A stretch of DNA of 64,000 nucleotides from Yoonia sp. (GTDB taxonomy: Bacteria; Pseudomonadota; Alphaproteobacteria; Rhodobacterales; Rhodobacteraceae), in the NCBI GenBank assembly GCA_023955335.1, contig JAGSGF010000005.1:40155-104154 (forward strand). Reading direction: 5' to 3'. Under the pieces are notes generated by a model. It was not told where the DNA came from. It did no database searches and saw nothing but the letters and a program-made list of their open reading frames with translations. Positions 1-9,434 of this stretch are shown here, one piece after another. Made by a program: the position numbers and the translations under genes. How positions within the stretch are numbered: the first letter of the stretch is position 1; every line of letters starts with the position of its first letter.

Positions 1-928
1 TGTTGATGATAACCTTCTCACCCATCTCGACGCGCCCCTCGATAGTCGCCGATCCCATATGCGGCAGTAGCACCACATTAGGCAGTTCCTTCAGCCGTGG
101 ATTGATTTCATGCGCCTTTTCGAACACATCCAAACCAGCGCCCGCCAATTCACCGGCACGGATCATGCGGGTCAGCGCATTCTCGTCCACGACCTCGCCA
201 CGGGACGTGTTCACCAACACGGCATCCGGCTTCATCAGCTTTAGCCGACGGGCGTTCATCAAATGAAACGTAGACGGGGTGTGCGGGCAGTTAACGGACA
301 GCACATCCATACGGGCCACCATCTGATCCAGACTTTCCCAATACGTCGCATCCAGCGCCTGTTCGACATCGGGACGCAAGCGTTTGCGGTTATGATAGTG
401 GATCTGCATGCCAAAGGCGGCTGCACGGCGGGCGACCGCCTGCCCAATGCGGCCCATGCCCAGAATACCCAAGCGGCGACCACCAATCCGGCCTCCGAGC
501 ATCGCGGTCGGGCTCCATCCTGCCCAATCGTCACCCTGCATAACGCGCAGACCTTCGGGAATGCGGCGGGTCACCGCCAAAATCAACGCAAGCGTCATAT
601 CCGCAGTATCGTCCGTGGTCACACCGGGCGTGTTGGACACCTGAATACCGCGCTGACGGGCAGTGGATACGTCAATGTTATCCACGCCGGCACCATAGTT
701 GGCGATCAATCGCAAACGTTCACCGGCACCCGCCAATAAGCCCGCATCAATCTGATCCGTAATCGTGGGAACCAGAATATCGGCGGTTTTCATGGCATCA
801 GCCAATTCATCACGCGTCATCGGCGTGTCATCATCACGCAAACGTACATCAAACAGCTCGCAAAGGCGCGTCTCGACGACATCGGGCAACCGTCGCGTCA
901 CGACAACACTTAAATGTTTACCTGGCAT
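1..928 (-). CDS. 2-hydroxyacid dehydrogenase (D-glycerate/glyoxylate reductase type), 3' end outside window
   Basis: NAD(P)-dependent D-2-hydroxyacid dehydrogenase, probably reducing glyoxylate or hydroxypyruvate. Read on the minus strand from ATG 928-926, the protein starts MPGKHLSVVVTRR. It contains the Rossmann signature LGILGMGRIGQAVARR near residues 150-165, the family block VLVNTSRGEVVDENAL and a downstream GLDVFEKAHEINPRL. These are the classic D-isomer 2-hydroxyacid dehydrogenase signatures. The frame stays open to the window edge, so roughly the last few residues to tens of residues are missing. An AGGAGC Shine-Dalgarno lies just upstream of the start. The exact substrate cannot be told from the sequence; serA-like 3-phosphoglycerate dehydrogenase is less likely because of the short length. 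Confidence 0.88.
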   Translation of the reverse strand, partial: MPGKHLSVVVTRRLPDVVETRLCELFDVRLRDDDTPMTRDELADAMKTADILVPTITDQIDAGLLAGAGERLRLIANYGAGVDNIDVSTARQRGIQVSNTPGVTTDDTADMTLALILAVTRRIPEGLRVMQGDDWAGWSPTAMLGGRIGGRRLGILGMGRIGQAVARRAAAFGMQIHYHNRKRLRPDVEQALDATYWESLDQMVARMDVLSVNCPHTPSTFHLMNARRLKLMKPDAVLVNTSRGEVVDENALTRMIRAGELAGAGLDVFEKAHEINPRLKELPNVVLLPHMGSATIEGRVEMGEKVIIN

Positions 929-1028
929 GGGATGCTCCTTTTCGTTTTCATATTGTCCACTTCCTGTCAGGTTGCAAGATACAGACGCGAGGCACAAGAA
1001 CCCGCGCAGAAAAACGAGCAGAATTCAC

Positions 1029-1532
1029 ATGTTACGATCCATTTTTGGCTTGATCAAAGTCGGCTGTCTGGCGCTATTGTGCGCAAACGCAGCCTATGCC
1101 GATAAACTTGGCCCTGAGACCAACTTGCCGATGCCGCGGTACGTGTCGCTCAAAGCATCCGAAAGCAACGTCCGGCGTGGGCCATCACTATCGCACCGGA
1201 TCGACTGGGTGTTCAAACGACGCAATATGCCGCTGCAAGTCGTGGCGGAATACGGGCACTGGCGGCGTGTTGTCGATCGCGACGGCCTTGGCGGCTGGGT
1301 CCATTACACAATGCTATCGGGCGCGCGGACCGTAATTATCGACCAAGACATGCTGGTGCTGCGGGCCCGCCCCGATATCGCATCGACCGAAAACGCAGTG
1401 ATCGAAGCGGGCGTCATCGCACGCCTTGGAGAATGCAACCCCGAATGGTGCCGCCTGACGGCTGGTGGCTATAGAGGCTGGGCGCAGAAATCCGTGCTGT
1501 GGGGTGTAATGCCTGACGAATTGCGCGACTAA
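1029..1532 (+). CDS. Secreted SH3-domain protein
   Basis: A 167-residue exported protein. The N-terminus MLRSIFGLIKVGCLALLCA followed by NAAYADK is a signal peptide with an AYA-type cleavage site. The mature part carries two bacterial SH3-like repeats: SLKASESNVRRGPSLSHRID with GLGGWVHYTML (about residues 45-95), then a second degenerate copy ending in GYRGWAQKSVLWGV. SH3b domains usually bind cell-wall peptides, so a periplasmic or cell-wall role is inferred. I chose ATG 1029 because the longer open frame upstream overlaps the divergent dehydrogenase and because the signal peptide begins here. No enzyme domain is attached. Confidence 0.85.
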   Translation: MLRSIFGLIKVGCLALLCANAAYADKLGPETNLPMPRYVSLKASESNVRRGPSLSHRIDWVFKRRNMPLQVVAEYGHWRRVVDRDGLGGWVHYTMLSGARTVIIDQDMLVLRARPDIASTENAVIEAGVIARLGECNPEWCRLTAGGYRGWAQKSVLWGVMPDELRD

Positions 1533-1554
1533 GCCCAAAAGGCTAAACACCCCA

Positions 1555-2460
1555 ATGACCATATCAAACACCAACCGCTTGAACCTGTCCGCAGGGCTGC
1601 TGTCCGTAACCGTGGCGCTGGTGCTGGTCGTGGCAAAGCTTTGGGCGCTGGGACAAACAGGGTCACTCGCAATCGCGGCCACTTTGGCTGATAGTGCGAT
1701 GGACCTGATGATGTCGCTCGGTGGGCTTGCAGCCATCGCCTATGCGGCCAAACCCGCAGACGACGATCATAACTTTGGACACACCAGCGCCGAAGACCTC
1801 GCAGCCCTTGGGCAGTCCTTGTTCATCTTGATCTCGGCCAGCGTTATCGCGGTTGCGGCAGTCCTGCGACTGCTCGACGACGACGTTAGTCTGCCGGAAC
1901 GAGAATCCAGCGGCATGGCCGTCGCACTGTTTGCAATCATCGTGACCCTTGGCTTGGTCGCATGGCAACGGCGCGTCGCACGGATCACAGGTAACAAAGT
2001 GGTAAAGGCCGATAGCTTGCACTACCTCGGTGACCTGATCCCGAACCTTGGCGCGATCATCGCATTGTTTGCGTCATCGCGTTTTGGGCTGGGATACGTC
2101 GATAGCGTCGTGGCCCTTGGGGCTGCAGCGATCCTTGCAGTCGGCGCCGTGCGCATCGGAAAAACCGCATGGGACGCGCTGATGGACCGGCAAGCCGACC
2201 CCGAAATGATCGCAGGGATCGAGGCCATTGTCGACGGGTTCCCCGGCGTGCACGGCTACCACGACCTCAAGACGCGGGTCGCGGGCAGCCGTGTGTTTGT
2301 GAACATCCACATCGAACTCGACGGGTCGCAGACATTGGACGAAGCACATGCCATCGGTGCCGCGCTCCGTCGCGCCGTGATCGTCGCCTACCCGCGCGCG
2401 GATGTGCTGATCCACCAAGACCCTTTTGGCGTGGAAAAGCACCCCGACGACACGCGCTGA
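1555..2460 (+). CDS. Cation diffusion facilitator family transporter
   Basis: Inner-membrane divalent-metal/proton antiporter of the CDF family, 301 residues with about six membrane helices and a cytoplasmic C-terminal ferredoxin-like domain. The four-residue metal site typical of FieF-type Zn/Fe exporters is visible: D46 and D50 in LADSAMD (helix 2) and H156 and D160 in HYLGD (helix 5). The cytoplasmic loop HNFGHTSAED is also conserved. The C-terminal domain has the usual HDLKTR and HIELDG segments. It follows the SH3 gene by 22 bp and may be co-transcribed with it. The convergent M3 peptidase gene ends one base after it. Metal specificity is not certain; the DDHD site favours zinc or iron. 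Confidence 0.92.
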   Translation: MTISNTNRLNLSAGLLSVTVALVLVVAKLWALGQTGSLAIAATLADSAMDLMMSLGGLAAIAYAAKPADDDHNFGHTSAEDLAALGQSLFILISASVIAVAAVLRLLDDDVSLPERESSGMAVALFAIIVTLGLVAWQRRVARITGNKVVKADSLHYLGDLIPNLGAIIALFASSRFGLGYVDSVVALGAAAILAVGAVRIGKTAWDALMDRQADPEMIAGIEAIVDGFPGVHGYHDLKTRVAGSRVFVNIHIELDGSQTLDEAHAIGAALRRAVIVAYPRADVLIHQDPFGVEKHPDDTR

Positions 2461-4491
2461 TCAAGCAGCGGTTTCTGCCAATCCGCGCCCCTTGAGTAAC
2501 GCCTCGACACCGGGCAAGCGACCACGGAATTGCATGTATAGTTCAGCCGCATCCACGGACCCGCCGGACGACAAAACCGTGTCCTCCAACCGCTTGGCAA
2601 GGGCAGGATCAAACGGATCGCCGATCTCTTCAAACGCGGCAAACGCATCGGCATCCATGACCTCGGACCACATGTAAGAATAGTACCCGCAAGAGTACCC
2701 GTCGCCTGCAAAAACATGCGCAAAGTGTGGTGTTGCATGGCGCATCCGAATGGCGTGAGGCATACCAATTTCTTCAAGGATTTCGGCCTGCTTTTGCATC
2801 GGATCAGCAGGCGGCGTTCCATCATGGAACCCGAGGTCCACAAGTGCAGACGCCACATATTCAACCGTACTGAACCCCATGTCATAGGTCGCAGCGCCCA
2901 ACATCCGTTGCAGCATATCGGCAGGCATTGGCTGGCCCGTTTCAGCATGCGTTGCGAACTCCGCCAATACCTCCGGGACCTCAAGCCAATGTTCATACAG
3001 CTGGCTCGGGAGCTCCACAAAGTCGCGCGCCACAGACGTGCCGCTGATGCTTTCATACGTCACATCAGACAGCATCTGGTGCAGGGCATGGCCAAACTCA
3101 TGAAACAACGTGCGCGCATCATCATATGACAGCAATGCGGGCGATCCCTCGGATGGTTTAGCAAAGCTGCAAACGTTCACAACATGGGGACGCACGTCGC
3201 CGTCTGCGCGGGATTGGGACCGCATCGCAGAACACCAAGCCCCGGACCTCTTTGATCCTCTTGCGAAGTAATCACCAATGAAAACAGCGATATGCTCACC
3301 CTTGCGGGTCACTTCCCACTGGCGAGCATCAGGATGGTAAGCAGGCGCATCAATGGGTGCGAACTCCAACCCGAACAGGCGGGTCGCACAGGCAAACGAT
3401 GCCTCGATCATCCGGTCCAATTGCAGATACGGCTTCAGCTCTGCCTCATCCAAATCATGCAATTCACGGCGACGCTTGGCGGAATAGTATCGCCAATCCC
3501 ATGCCTCGAGTGGGCCGTCCCAACCGTCGGCATGCAGCATACGTTCAAGATGTTTCGCGTCCGCCTCAGCCGCCACTTTTGCAGGTGTCCAAACCTCCAT
3601 CAACAGCTTGCGCACCGCCGCCGGATCACCGGCCATTTCAGTCTCGAGCTTATAGTCCGCAAAGGTTTCATAACCCAACAATTGGGCACGCTCATACCGC
3701 AATGCAAGGGTCTCGGCTGCAATCGCGCGGTTGTCCGTCTTGCCACCTTTGGCGCCGCGCGCCACCCAAGCCTCATAGGCCAGTTGTCGCAAATCACGAC
3801 GATCCGAAAACTGCAAAAACGGCACAATCAAAGACCGCGACAACGTGATGACAGGACCGCCCGCATCCTTCTCTTCGCCCGCTGATTTGGCGGTTGCCAC
3901 AACAAATTCGGGCAATCCTGCAAGTCCATCTTTATCCAACGTCATGAACCATTCACGCTCATCGGCCAGCAGGTTTTGCACAAATTCCGTGCCCAACACA
4001 GACAGCCGCGATTTCACGTCGCGCAAACGGTCTGCCTCTGCCCCGGATAACTGGGCACCAGCCCGCACAAACCCGCGACGGGTCAACATCAAAACGCGGG
4101 CCTGCTCGTCGGTTAAATCTAATTCATCACGGCGCGACCACAAACTCTCTACGCGCGAAAACAATGCCGTATTCGCGGTAATCCAAGATCCATATGCACT
4201 TAGCTGTGGCGCAAAATCGCGCTGCAACCCCTCACGGGCCGTGTTGCTGTCAGCACCAGCAAGCGCGTAAAACGCCCCTAAAACGCGACCTAGTTGAGTA
4301 TCCGCCAATTCCAACGCAACAACTGTATTATCAAACGAAGCAGTTTCAGCATTTTCGGCGATTTGGGTGATATTCGCACGGGCCGTTTCCAACGCCGCAT
4401 CAACAGCAGGCGCAAAATCAGCGTCTGAGATATCTGCAAAAGGCGGCAGCCCAAACGGCGTAGTCCAGTCGGTCAGCAGCGGGTTGGTCAT
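2461..4491 (-). CDS. M3 family metallopeptidase (oligopeptidase A / Dcp type)
   Basis: Zinc metallo-oligopeptidase of 676 residues, the usual length for the Dcp/PrlC group, which degrades short peptides in the cytoplasm. The zinc-binding motif HEFGH is present near residue 460 in TLFHEFGHALHQM, with the downstream glutamate region SQLYEHWLEVPEVL. Start ATG 4491 is preceded by AGGAGA seven bases upstream; the open frame extends further but without a ribosome-binding site. The gene is monocistronic as far as can be seen. Whether it is a peptidyl-dipeptidase or an endopeptidase cannot be decided here. Confidence 0.93.
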   Translation of the reverse strand: MTNPLLTDWTTPFGLPPFADISDADFAPAVDAALETARANITQIAENAETASFDNTVVALELADTQLGRVLGAFYALAGADSNTAREGLQRDFAPQLSAYGSWITANTALFSRVESLWSRRDELDLTDEQARVLMLTRRGFVRAGAQLSGAEADRLRDVKSRLSVLGTEFVQNLLADEREWFMTLDKDGLAGLPEFVVATAKSAGEEKDAGGPVITLSRSLIVPFLQFSDRRDLRQLAYEAWVARGAKGGKTDNRAIAAETLALRYERAQLLGYETFADYKLETEMAGDPAAVRKLLMEVWTPAKVAAEADAKHLERMLHADGWDGPLEAWDWRYYSAKRRRELHDLDEAELKPYLQLDRMIEASFACATRLFGLEFAPIDAPAYHPDARQWEVTRKGEHIAVFIGDYFARGSKRSGAWCSAMRSQSRADGDVRPHVVNVCSFAKPSEGSPALLSYDDARTLFHEFGHALHQMLSDVTYESISGTSVARDFVELPSQLYEHWLEVPEVLAEFATHAETGQPMPADMLQRMLGAATYDMGFSTVEYVASALVDLGFHDGTPPADPMQKQAEILEEIGMPHAIRMRHATPHFAHVFAGDGYSCGYYSYMWSEVMDADAFAAFEEIGDPFDPALAKRLEDTVLSSGGSVDAAELYMQFRGRLPGVEALLKGRGLAETAA

Positions 4492-4563
4492 GATAAATCT
4501 CCTGTTCCACCCCAAGCTAGGGCGACAACAGATCATTTGCCAGAACCTAACCCTCGCTTTTTC

Positions 4564-5613
4564 CTAAATACTCACTTCAGTGCCGCCACATACCGCACAG
4601 GTCGGTTGGCGTTTGGCCTTCACGACCCGGACCTGGGAATACAACGCGTCATAAATCATCAACCGTCCACGCAGGCTTTCACCCGCACTTGTGATCTCTT
4701 TGACCGCTTCAAGCGCCATCATTGATCCCACAACGCCAGGCAGGGGGCCGATCACACCAGCCTCGGCGCAGGTCGGCACCAGCGCAGGGTCTGGCGCGTC
4801 AGGGAATATGCAGGCAAAACACGGCGCATCCGATGCAGGGTCATACAAACTGATCTGCCCTTCCCATTGCGTCAATGCCGCTGCGATCAGTGGCTTGCCC
4901 AGCGCGACACAGGTCGCATTCACCAGATACCGCGTGTCGAAATTATCGGTCCCATCAAGCACCAGATCATAGTCACCGATGATCCCGGCTGCATCCTGTG
5001 CCGTCAGGCGACGTTGATAGGGGCGCACGGTCACAAATGGATTTTGTGCCGTCATGGCATCCGCCGCCGATTGTACCTTGGGGTCACCGATCCGCGCGTC
5101 CGTATGGATGACCTGCCGCTGAAGATTGGCGTTATCAACAACGTCATCGTCAATCACACCGATGGTGCCAACACCGGCCGCGGCCAGATACTGTAGTGCG
5201 GGCGACCCAAGCCCACCTGCCCCGACAACCAGAACCTTTGCATTGCGCAGCGCCTTTTGGCCTTGTCCACCGACCTCGCGCAAGATGATATGGCGGGCAT
5301 AGCGGTCAAGTTCAGTGGCAGAAAAGCCCGCCTTCGGTGTCACAGCAGACGCGGGTTTTTCTGCCTGCTTTCGCACCATGCGCAGAAATGCACGGTACCC
5401 AAGGCCGACAGCCCAAATTCCCAGTAGCAACCCCCAAAGGCGCACATCGCCGCCCGTCGCTTGGCGCAATGGGTTGCCGTCGGGCAGAACAAGCTGTGCC
5501 AGCACTACTGCGCCGATCAAAATGCCGATCATCGTCCAACGCGCACGTTTTGGTGTGCCCATCGCCATGCCCGTCCCCCAAAGGACGGCAGCCATCACGA
5601 AAACAACGATCAT
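4564..5613 (-). CDS. moeB: Membrane-anchored MoeB/ThiF-type E1-like adenylyltransferase
   Basis: E1-like enzyme that adenylates the C-terminal Gly-Gly of a ubiquitin-like sulfur carrier (MoaD or ThiS) for molybdopterin or thiamine synthesis. The nucleotide loop [19 protein letters not shown], the arginine finger LQRQVIH and the active-site region [14 protein letters not shown] are all present, with the zinc-binding pairs CFAC and CAVC. Unlike E. coli MoeB (about 250 residues), this 349-residue protein has an extra N-terminal part of about 100 residues with two or three hydrophobic helices (about 1-17, 27-43 and 60-75), so it is probably tethered to the membrane. It overlaps dut by four bases (ATGA), forming the end of a coaBC-dut-moeB operon. 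Confidence 0.88.
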   Translation of the reverse strand: MIVVFVMAAVLWGTGMAMGTPKRARWTMIGILIGAVVLAQLVLPDGNPLRQATGGDVRLWGLLLGIWAVGLGYRAFLRMVRKQAEKPASAVTPKAGFSATELDRYARHIILREVGGQGQKALRNAKVLVVGAGGLGSPALQYLAAAGVGTIGVIDDDVVDNANLQRQVIHTDARIGDPKVQSAADAMTAQNPFVTVRPYQRRLTAQDAAGIIGDYDLVLDGTDNFDTRYLVNATCVALGKPLIAAALTQWEGQISLYDPASDAPCFACIFPDAPDPALVPTCAEAGVIGPLPGVVGSMMALEAVKEITSAGESLRGRLMIYDALYSQVRVVKAKRQPTCAVCGGTEVSI

Positions 5614-6056
5614 ACGCCTGTGGACCCGAATCCACCGGCACCGCGATCTGTGTCGTCCAACGTATCCATCATCTCAAACTCCGTTTGTGTGACGGCGGCC
5701 ATGACCATCTGCGCAATCCGCATCCCGTGTGTCACATCAAATGGGGCGTTCCCTTGATTGATCAAGATCACACCCACAGGTCCGCGGTAATCACTGTCGA
5801 TTGTACCGGGCGCATTGACCATGCTGATCCCGTGTTTCAGCGCGAGGCCTGAACGTGGTCTGATCTGCACCTCAAACCCGTTGGGGATTGCCATGCGCAG
5901 GCCAGTGGGAATTAATGCGCGCGCACCCGCGTCCAGCGTAACAGCCTGCCTATCAGGGAAATTCGCTCTCAGATCAGCACCAGCCGCGCCGCTGGTCTCA
6001 TAGGTCGGCAGCCCAATCGTTTGGTCGGCACCGGCGGCCCACGCGAGCCGGATCAT
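5610..6056 (-). CDS. dut: dUTP diphosphatase
   Basis: Trimeric dUTPase that hydrolyses dUTP to dUMP and pyrophosphate, keeping uracil out of DNA. All five motifs are visible in a 148-residue protein: GAAGADLRA (1), [11 protein letters not shown] (3, after motif 2), [13 protein letters not shown] (the catalytic Asp loop), and the C-terminal phosphate loop [12 protein letters not shown] 6056 overlaps the coaBC stop as TGATG; an in-frame GTG at 6059 would add one residue. The gene is translationally coupled to coaBC upstream and moeB downstream. The coaBC-dut pairing is a common bacterial arrangement. Confidence 0.96.
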   Translation of the reverse strand: MIRLAWAAGADQTIGLPTYETSGAAGADLRANFPDRQAVTLDAGARALIPTGLRMAIPNGFEVQIRPRSGLALKHGISMVNAPGTIDSDYRGPVGVILINQGNAPFDVTHGMRIAQMVMAAVTQTEFEMMDTLDDTDRGAGGFGSTGV

Positions 6057-7249
6057 CACGCCAGTGCCTCGGCTAGCTTGGCCGCCAGCTTGGTAGCGAC
6101 AGCCTCTTTGCTCATGCGCGGCCAGTCTTCTGATCCGTTGTCCATGATCAGCGTCACATCGTTCTCCGACCCGCCCATGATCCCTGTGGATGGGGATACA
6201 TCGTTGGCCACGATCCAGTCACAGCCCTTGCGTTTTCGCTTTGCCGTTGCATTGGCGATCACGTTGTCTGTCTCGGCGGCGAAACCAATTACCAATTTCG
6301 GGCGTCCCGAGGTCATCTTGGACACGGTCGCAAGGATATCGGGGTTTTCTGCAAACTCTAGCGTCGGCAAGCCGGTACCGTCTTTCTTAATCTTGGACTC
6401 CCCAGCATTGGCTACATGCCAATCAGCCACAGCGGCGGCAAAAATGGCTGCGTCTGCCGCAGGGGCGTCCTGCACGGCTTTGAACATTTCAGCCGCCGTT
6501 TGCACCTTGACCACACGCACTCCCATCGGAGGAGGCACATCGGCTGGACCCGTCACAAACGTCACATCTGCGCCAAGCGCCGCAACTGCGCGCGCTATCG
6601 CGGTCCCTTGCGCACCCGACGATCTGTTGGCGATATAGCGGACCGGATCAATCGGCTCGTGGGTTGGGCCAGATGTGACCAGCACATGCCTGCCCTTAAG
6701 CGGACCATCCGCCAGCGCGGCATCAATCGCAGCCACAATCTCCAAAGGTTCAGCAAGCCGTCCGGGGCCATATTCACCACACGCCATATCGCCTTCACCG
6801 GGTCCAACAAACAGGATTCCATCATTTGCCAATTGTGCCAAATTGCGCTGCGTGGCTGCGTGTTGCCACATGTGCACGTTCATCGACGGGGCAACAAGGA
6901 CACGTTTGTCCGTGGCCAAAAGAAGGGTTGAAGCCAGATCATTTGCCAAACCCGCGGTCATCTTGGCCAGCAGATCAGCCGTCGCAGGGGCGACTACAAT
7001 CAGGTCAGCAGCACGAGACAATTCAATATGACCCATCTCGGCCTCGGATGTCAGATCAAACAGGTCTTGATATAGCTTTTCACCAGCAAGCGCAGACACG
7101 CTGAGCGGCGTGACAAATTCGGACCCTGCCCTGGTCAAAACGGGGGTCACCTTGGCGCCGCGTTCGCGCAAGCGCCGGATCAGATCAAGCGCTTTGAACG
7201 CCGCGATCCCGCCACCAATAATCAGAAGAATATGTTTGTCAGCCAGCAT
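6056..7249 (-). CDS. coaBC: Bifunctional phosphopantothenoylcysteine decarboxylase / phosphopantothenate-cysteine ligase
   Basis: Catalyses two consecutive steps of coenzyme A synthesis. The N-terminal flavoprotein CoaC domain (about 1-185) has [19 protein letters not shown], the FMN region [13 protein letters not shown] and the substrate motif APSMNVHMW. The C-terminal CoaB domain (about 190-397) has [20 protein letters not shown], the conserved VADW..N and the lysine segment KIKKDG. Its 397 residues match the normal fusion length. It is the first gene of the coaBC-dut-moeB operon on the minus strand. The end overlaps the dut start. Confidence 0.97.
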   Translation of the reverse strand: MLADKHILLIIGGGIAAFKALDLIRRLRERGAKVTPVLTRAGSEFVTPLSVSALAGEKLYQDLFDLTSEAEMGHIELSRAADLIVVAPATADLLAKMTAGLANDLASTLLLATDKRVLVAPSMNVHMWQHAATQRNLAQLANDGILFVGPGEGDMACGEYGPGRLAEPLEIVAAIDAALADGPLKGRHVLVTSGPTHEPIDPVRYIANRSSGAQGTAIARAVAALGADVTFVTGPADVPPPMGVRVVKVQTAAEMFKAVQDAPAADAAIFAAAVADWHVANAGESKIKKDGTGLPTLEFAENPDILATVSKMTSGRPKLVIGFAAETDNVIANATAKRKRKGCDWIVANDVSPSTGIMGGSENDVTLIMDNGSEDWPRMSKEAVATKLAAKLAEALA

Positions 7250-7316
7250 GTTGTCGCCTCCGGTATTTCCGAAGGCGACATTAGGGCAGAACAGGCATTA
7301 ATGACAATGCGTAGGG

Positions 7317-8195
7317 TCAGTGCAAAAAGTCGGTCACTTCCGGGCTTTGGGCCTCAAGCGATTTACGCATCTTCCCAAATGCAGCAGCCTCAAGCTGCCG
7401 GACGCGTTCCTTGGACAGGCCAAGTTCTCCACCAAGGCTTTCGAGCGTGCGCGGCTCGTCACGCATTTTGCGTTCTCGCACGATGAATTGTTCGCGGGCA
7501 TTCAGCGAGGTGAGCGCGGTCAAAAGCCACTGGCGTAAAGTATCGTTGTCATGGGTGTTGGACACCGTTTCGGCCGCCTGCGGGCCATCGTCCTGCAGTG
7601 CATCAATCCATTCGCGGCCCTCATCCTCGGATGATTGTGTCACATTGAGCGAAAAGTCGGAGCCGGACAAACGGCCATCCATCATCTCGACATCATGCAA
7701 GGGCACGCCAACTTCTGTCGCGATGGCTTGCAACAAAACATGCCGTTCGATTTTGATGCCATCGGCTTCCGCTTCGCGTTCCAGACGGGCCTGCACACGG
7801 CGCATATTAAAGAACAAAGACTTCTGGGATGACGTGGACCCTGTACGGACCATCGACCAATTGCGCATCACGTGGTCCTGGATCGACGCCTTGATCCACC
7901 AAACCGCATAGGTCGAAAACCGGACACCGCGGTCGGGGTCGAATTTTTCGGCGGCCTTCATCAGGCCAACGGATGCTTCTTGGATCAGGTCGTTCATCGG
8001 CGCGCCGTACCGCTTGAATTTGGATGCCATGGAAATCGCCAAGCGCATGTAGGCTGTAATCAAACGGTGCAACGCGACCTCATCGCGCTGATCGCGCCAT
8101 GCGTATGCCAACTTCAACTCAGTCTCCGCATCCAAAAGCTCTGCTTTCATCGCGGTGCGCGTAAACCCTTGGTCCGAAAAAACTGGTGCAGCCAT
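7317..8195 (-). CDS. rpoH: Heat-shock/singlet-oxygen sigma factor RpoH (RpoHII-like)
   Basis: Alternative sigma factor of the sigma-32 family, 292 residues, directing RNA polymerase to stress promoters. Region 2 is clear (LITAYMRLAISMASKF, DLIQEASVGLMKAAEKFDPD, RFSTYAVWWIKASIQDHVM), as is the RpoH box SQKSLFFNMRR and region 4 with LGGELGLSKERVRQLEAAAF. The RpoH-box variant with Ser and Phe, together with an RpoE-type promoter immediately upstream, suggests the RpoHII paralogue known from Rhodobacter, which responds to singlet oxygen; this assignment is inference. The gene is divergent from cobU. Confidence 0.92.
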   Translation of the reverse strand: MAAPVFSDQGFTRTAMKAELLDAETELKLAYAWRDQRDEVALHRLITAYMRLAISMASKFKRYGAPMNDLIQEASVGLMKAAEKFDPDRGVRFSTYAVWWIKASIQDHVMRNWSMVRTGSTSSQKSLFFNMRRVQARLEREAEADGIKIERHVLLQAIATEVGVPLHDVEMMDGRLSGSDFSLNVTQSSEDEGREWIDALQDDGPQAAETVSNTHDNDTLRQWLLTALTSLNAREQFIVRERKMRDEPRTLESLGGELGLSKERVRQLEAAAFGKMRKSLEAQSPEVTDFLH

Positions 8196-8243
8196 TGTAA
8201 CATCTCCCGAGACTTGTGATCGGCACTTTTTGTGCTAGATGAA

Positions 8244-8274
8244 CTTGTTACGCGGGCGTGAATGCTTTGGATCA
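8244..8274 (-). promoter_or_regulatory. Putative RpoE (ECF11)-type promoter of rpoH
   Basis: Read on the minus strand, TGATCC (8274-8269) is followed after exactly 18 bases by TAACAAG (8250-8244). The -10 element lies about 48 bases before the rpoH ATG. TGATCC with an AT-rich TAA-type -10 is the pattern described for the Rhodobacter RpoE/ChrR singlet-oxygen sigma factor, whose known targets include rpoHII. No start-site data are available, so this is a sequence match only. The motif also sits within the 5' leader of the divergent cobU gene. Confidence 0.5.
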
Positions 8275-8285
8275 GAAATAGTTGC

Positions 8286-8810
8286 ATGAAACATTTGCCA
8301 AACCTCACTTTGGTCCTAGGCGGAGCCGCCAGCGGTAAGTCGGCCTATGCAGAATTGCTCTGCACACAAAGCGGACGAACCAAGATTTACATCGCAACAG
8401 CACAAGTCTTTGACGATGAAATGGCTACGAAAATTGCCAAACATCTGGATCAACGCGGCACAGGTTGGACCACAATTGAGGCCCCGCTCGACGTCGCATC
8501 TGCGCTAACGACGGCAGGTGACAAAGATGTCGTGTTGGTTGATTGCGCCACGCTTTGGTTGACCAACGTTATCTTGGGCGATCACGATCTCGACGCACAA
8601 ACCGACCAATTTCTGACGGCTCTGTTGTCCTGTGCAGCCCCTGTGATCATCGTTTCAAACGAGGTTGGCCAAGGGATCGTGCCGGACAACGCGTTGTCGC
8701 GCAGGTTTCGCAATGCCCAAGGTCAGCTGAACCAAGACATCGCAGCCCGCGCCGATACGGTGGTCGCCGTGATGGCAGGCCTGCCTTTGGCGCTAAAGGG
8801 GTCGTTATGA
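8286..8810 (+). CDS. cobU: Adenosylcobinamide kinase / adenosylcobinamide-phosphate guanylyltransferase
   Basis: Bifunctional enzyme that phosphorylates adenosylcobinamide and then adds GMP, a late step of cobalamin assembly (called CobP in the aerobic pathway). The 174-residue protein has Walker A GGAASGKS at its N-terminus, the GTP-binding VLVDCATLWLTN block and the C-terminal SNEVGQGIVPDN and RRFRNAQGQLNQDIA motifs typical of CobU. ATG 8286 was chosen because the family begins just before the P-loop; an in-frame ATG at 8262 would add eight residues. The next gene overlaps by four bases (ATGA). Cobalamin supply is relevant to the mutase encoded at 38 kb. Confidence 0.94.
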   Translation: MKHLPNLTLVLGGAASGKSAYAELLCTQSGRTKIYIATAQVFDDEMATKIAKHLDQRGTGWTTIEAPLDVASALTTAGDKDVVLVDCATLWLTNVILGDHDLDAQTDQFLTALLSCAAPVIIVSNEVGQGIVPDNALSRRFRNAQGQLNQDIAARADTVVAVMAGLPLALKGSL

Positions 8811-9376
8811 CAACGCTTTGGTTGGTGCGGCACGGGCCAACACACGCCAAGGCCATGGTCGGATGGACCGACTTGCCTGCAGATCTGTCAGACACTGCCG
8901 CCGTCGCACGTCTGCGCGCGTCCCTGCCGGATGCGCCCATGGTGTCATCCGATCTGATCCGCGCTGTGGCGACGGCGGATGCATTGCAACCCAACGCCCG
9001 CTTGCCCCACGACCCTGCGCTGCGCGAAATTAACTTTGGCGCGTGGGATGGATTGACCTTCCCAGAGGCCGAAGCGAAAGACCCTGACTTGCTGCGTGCC
9101 TATTGGGAAACACCCGGCGACGTAGCCCCGCCCGCCGGTGAAAGCTGGAACACTGTGCGTGCGCGTGCTGACGCCGCCATCGACCGCTACATCGCGCTTG
9201 GGCATACGGACCTCATTGTCGTCGCCCATTTCGGTATGATCTTGACCCAAGTCCAACGCGCACTCGGGATCACGTCTTACGCGGCCTTTGGGCATAAGAT
9301 TAGCAACCTATCTGTGACCAATATTGAGGCGACCCCCACGGGTTGGGCCGCCCCCGTCATCAATCACGTCGCGTGA
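8807..9376 (+). CDS. Histidine phosphatase family protein (CobC-like)
   Basis: Phosphoglycerate-mutase-superfamily phosphatase of 189 residues. The catalytic motif LVRHGPT is at residues 6-12, the proton donor region is EINFGAWDGLTFPEA, and the second catalytic histidine is in VVAHFGMI. It starts inside the cobU stop codon (ATGA), so it is probably co-translated with the cobalamin gene. That context and the family suggest alpha-ribazole-5'-phosphate phosphatase activity (CobC), though this superfamily has many substrates and the sequence alone does not prove it. Confidence 0.8.
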   Translation: MTTLWLVRHGPTHAKAMVGWTDLPADLSDTAAVARLRASLPDAPMVSSDLIRAVATADALQPNARLPHDPALREINFGAWDGLTFPEAEAKDPDLLRAYWETPGDVAPPAGESWNTVRARADAAIDRYIALGHTDLIVVAHFGMILTQVQRALGITSYAAFGHKISNLSVTNIEATPTGWAAPVINHVA

Positions 9377-9434
9377 TGGCATAGCCAACGGAATATCGTT
9401 GGTGAATAAGCCAGCTGCCGGATATCAGTACGCC

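Noticed and set aside
765..1028. An N-terminal extension of the SH3 protein frame
   Set aside because: It overlaps the divergent dehydrogenase gene, and the signal peptide clearly starts at 1029.
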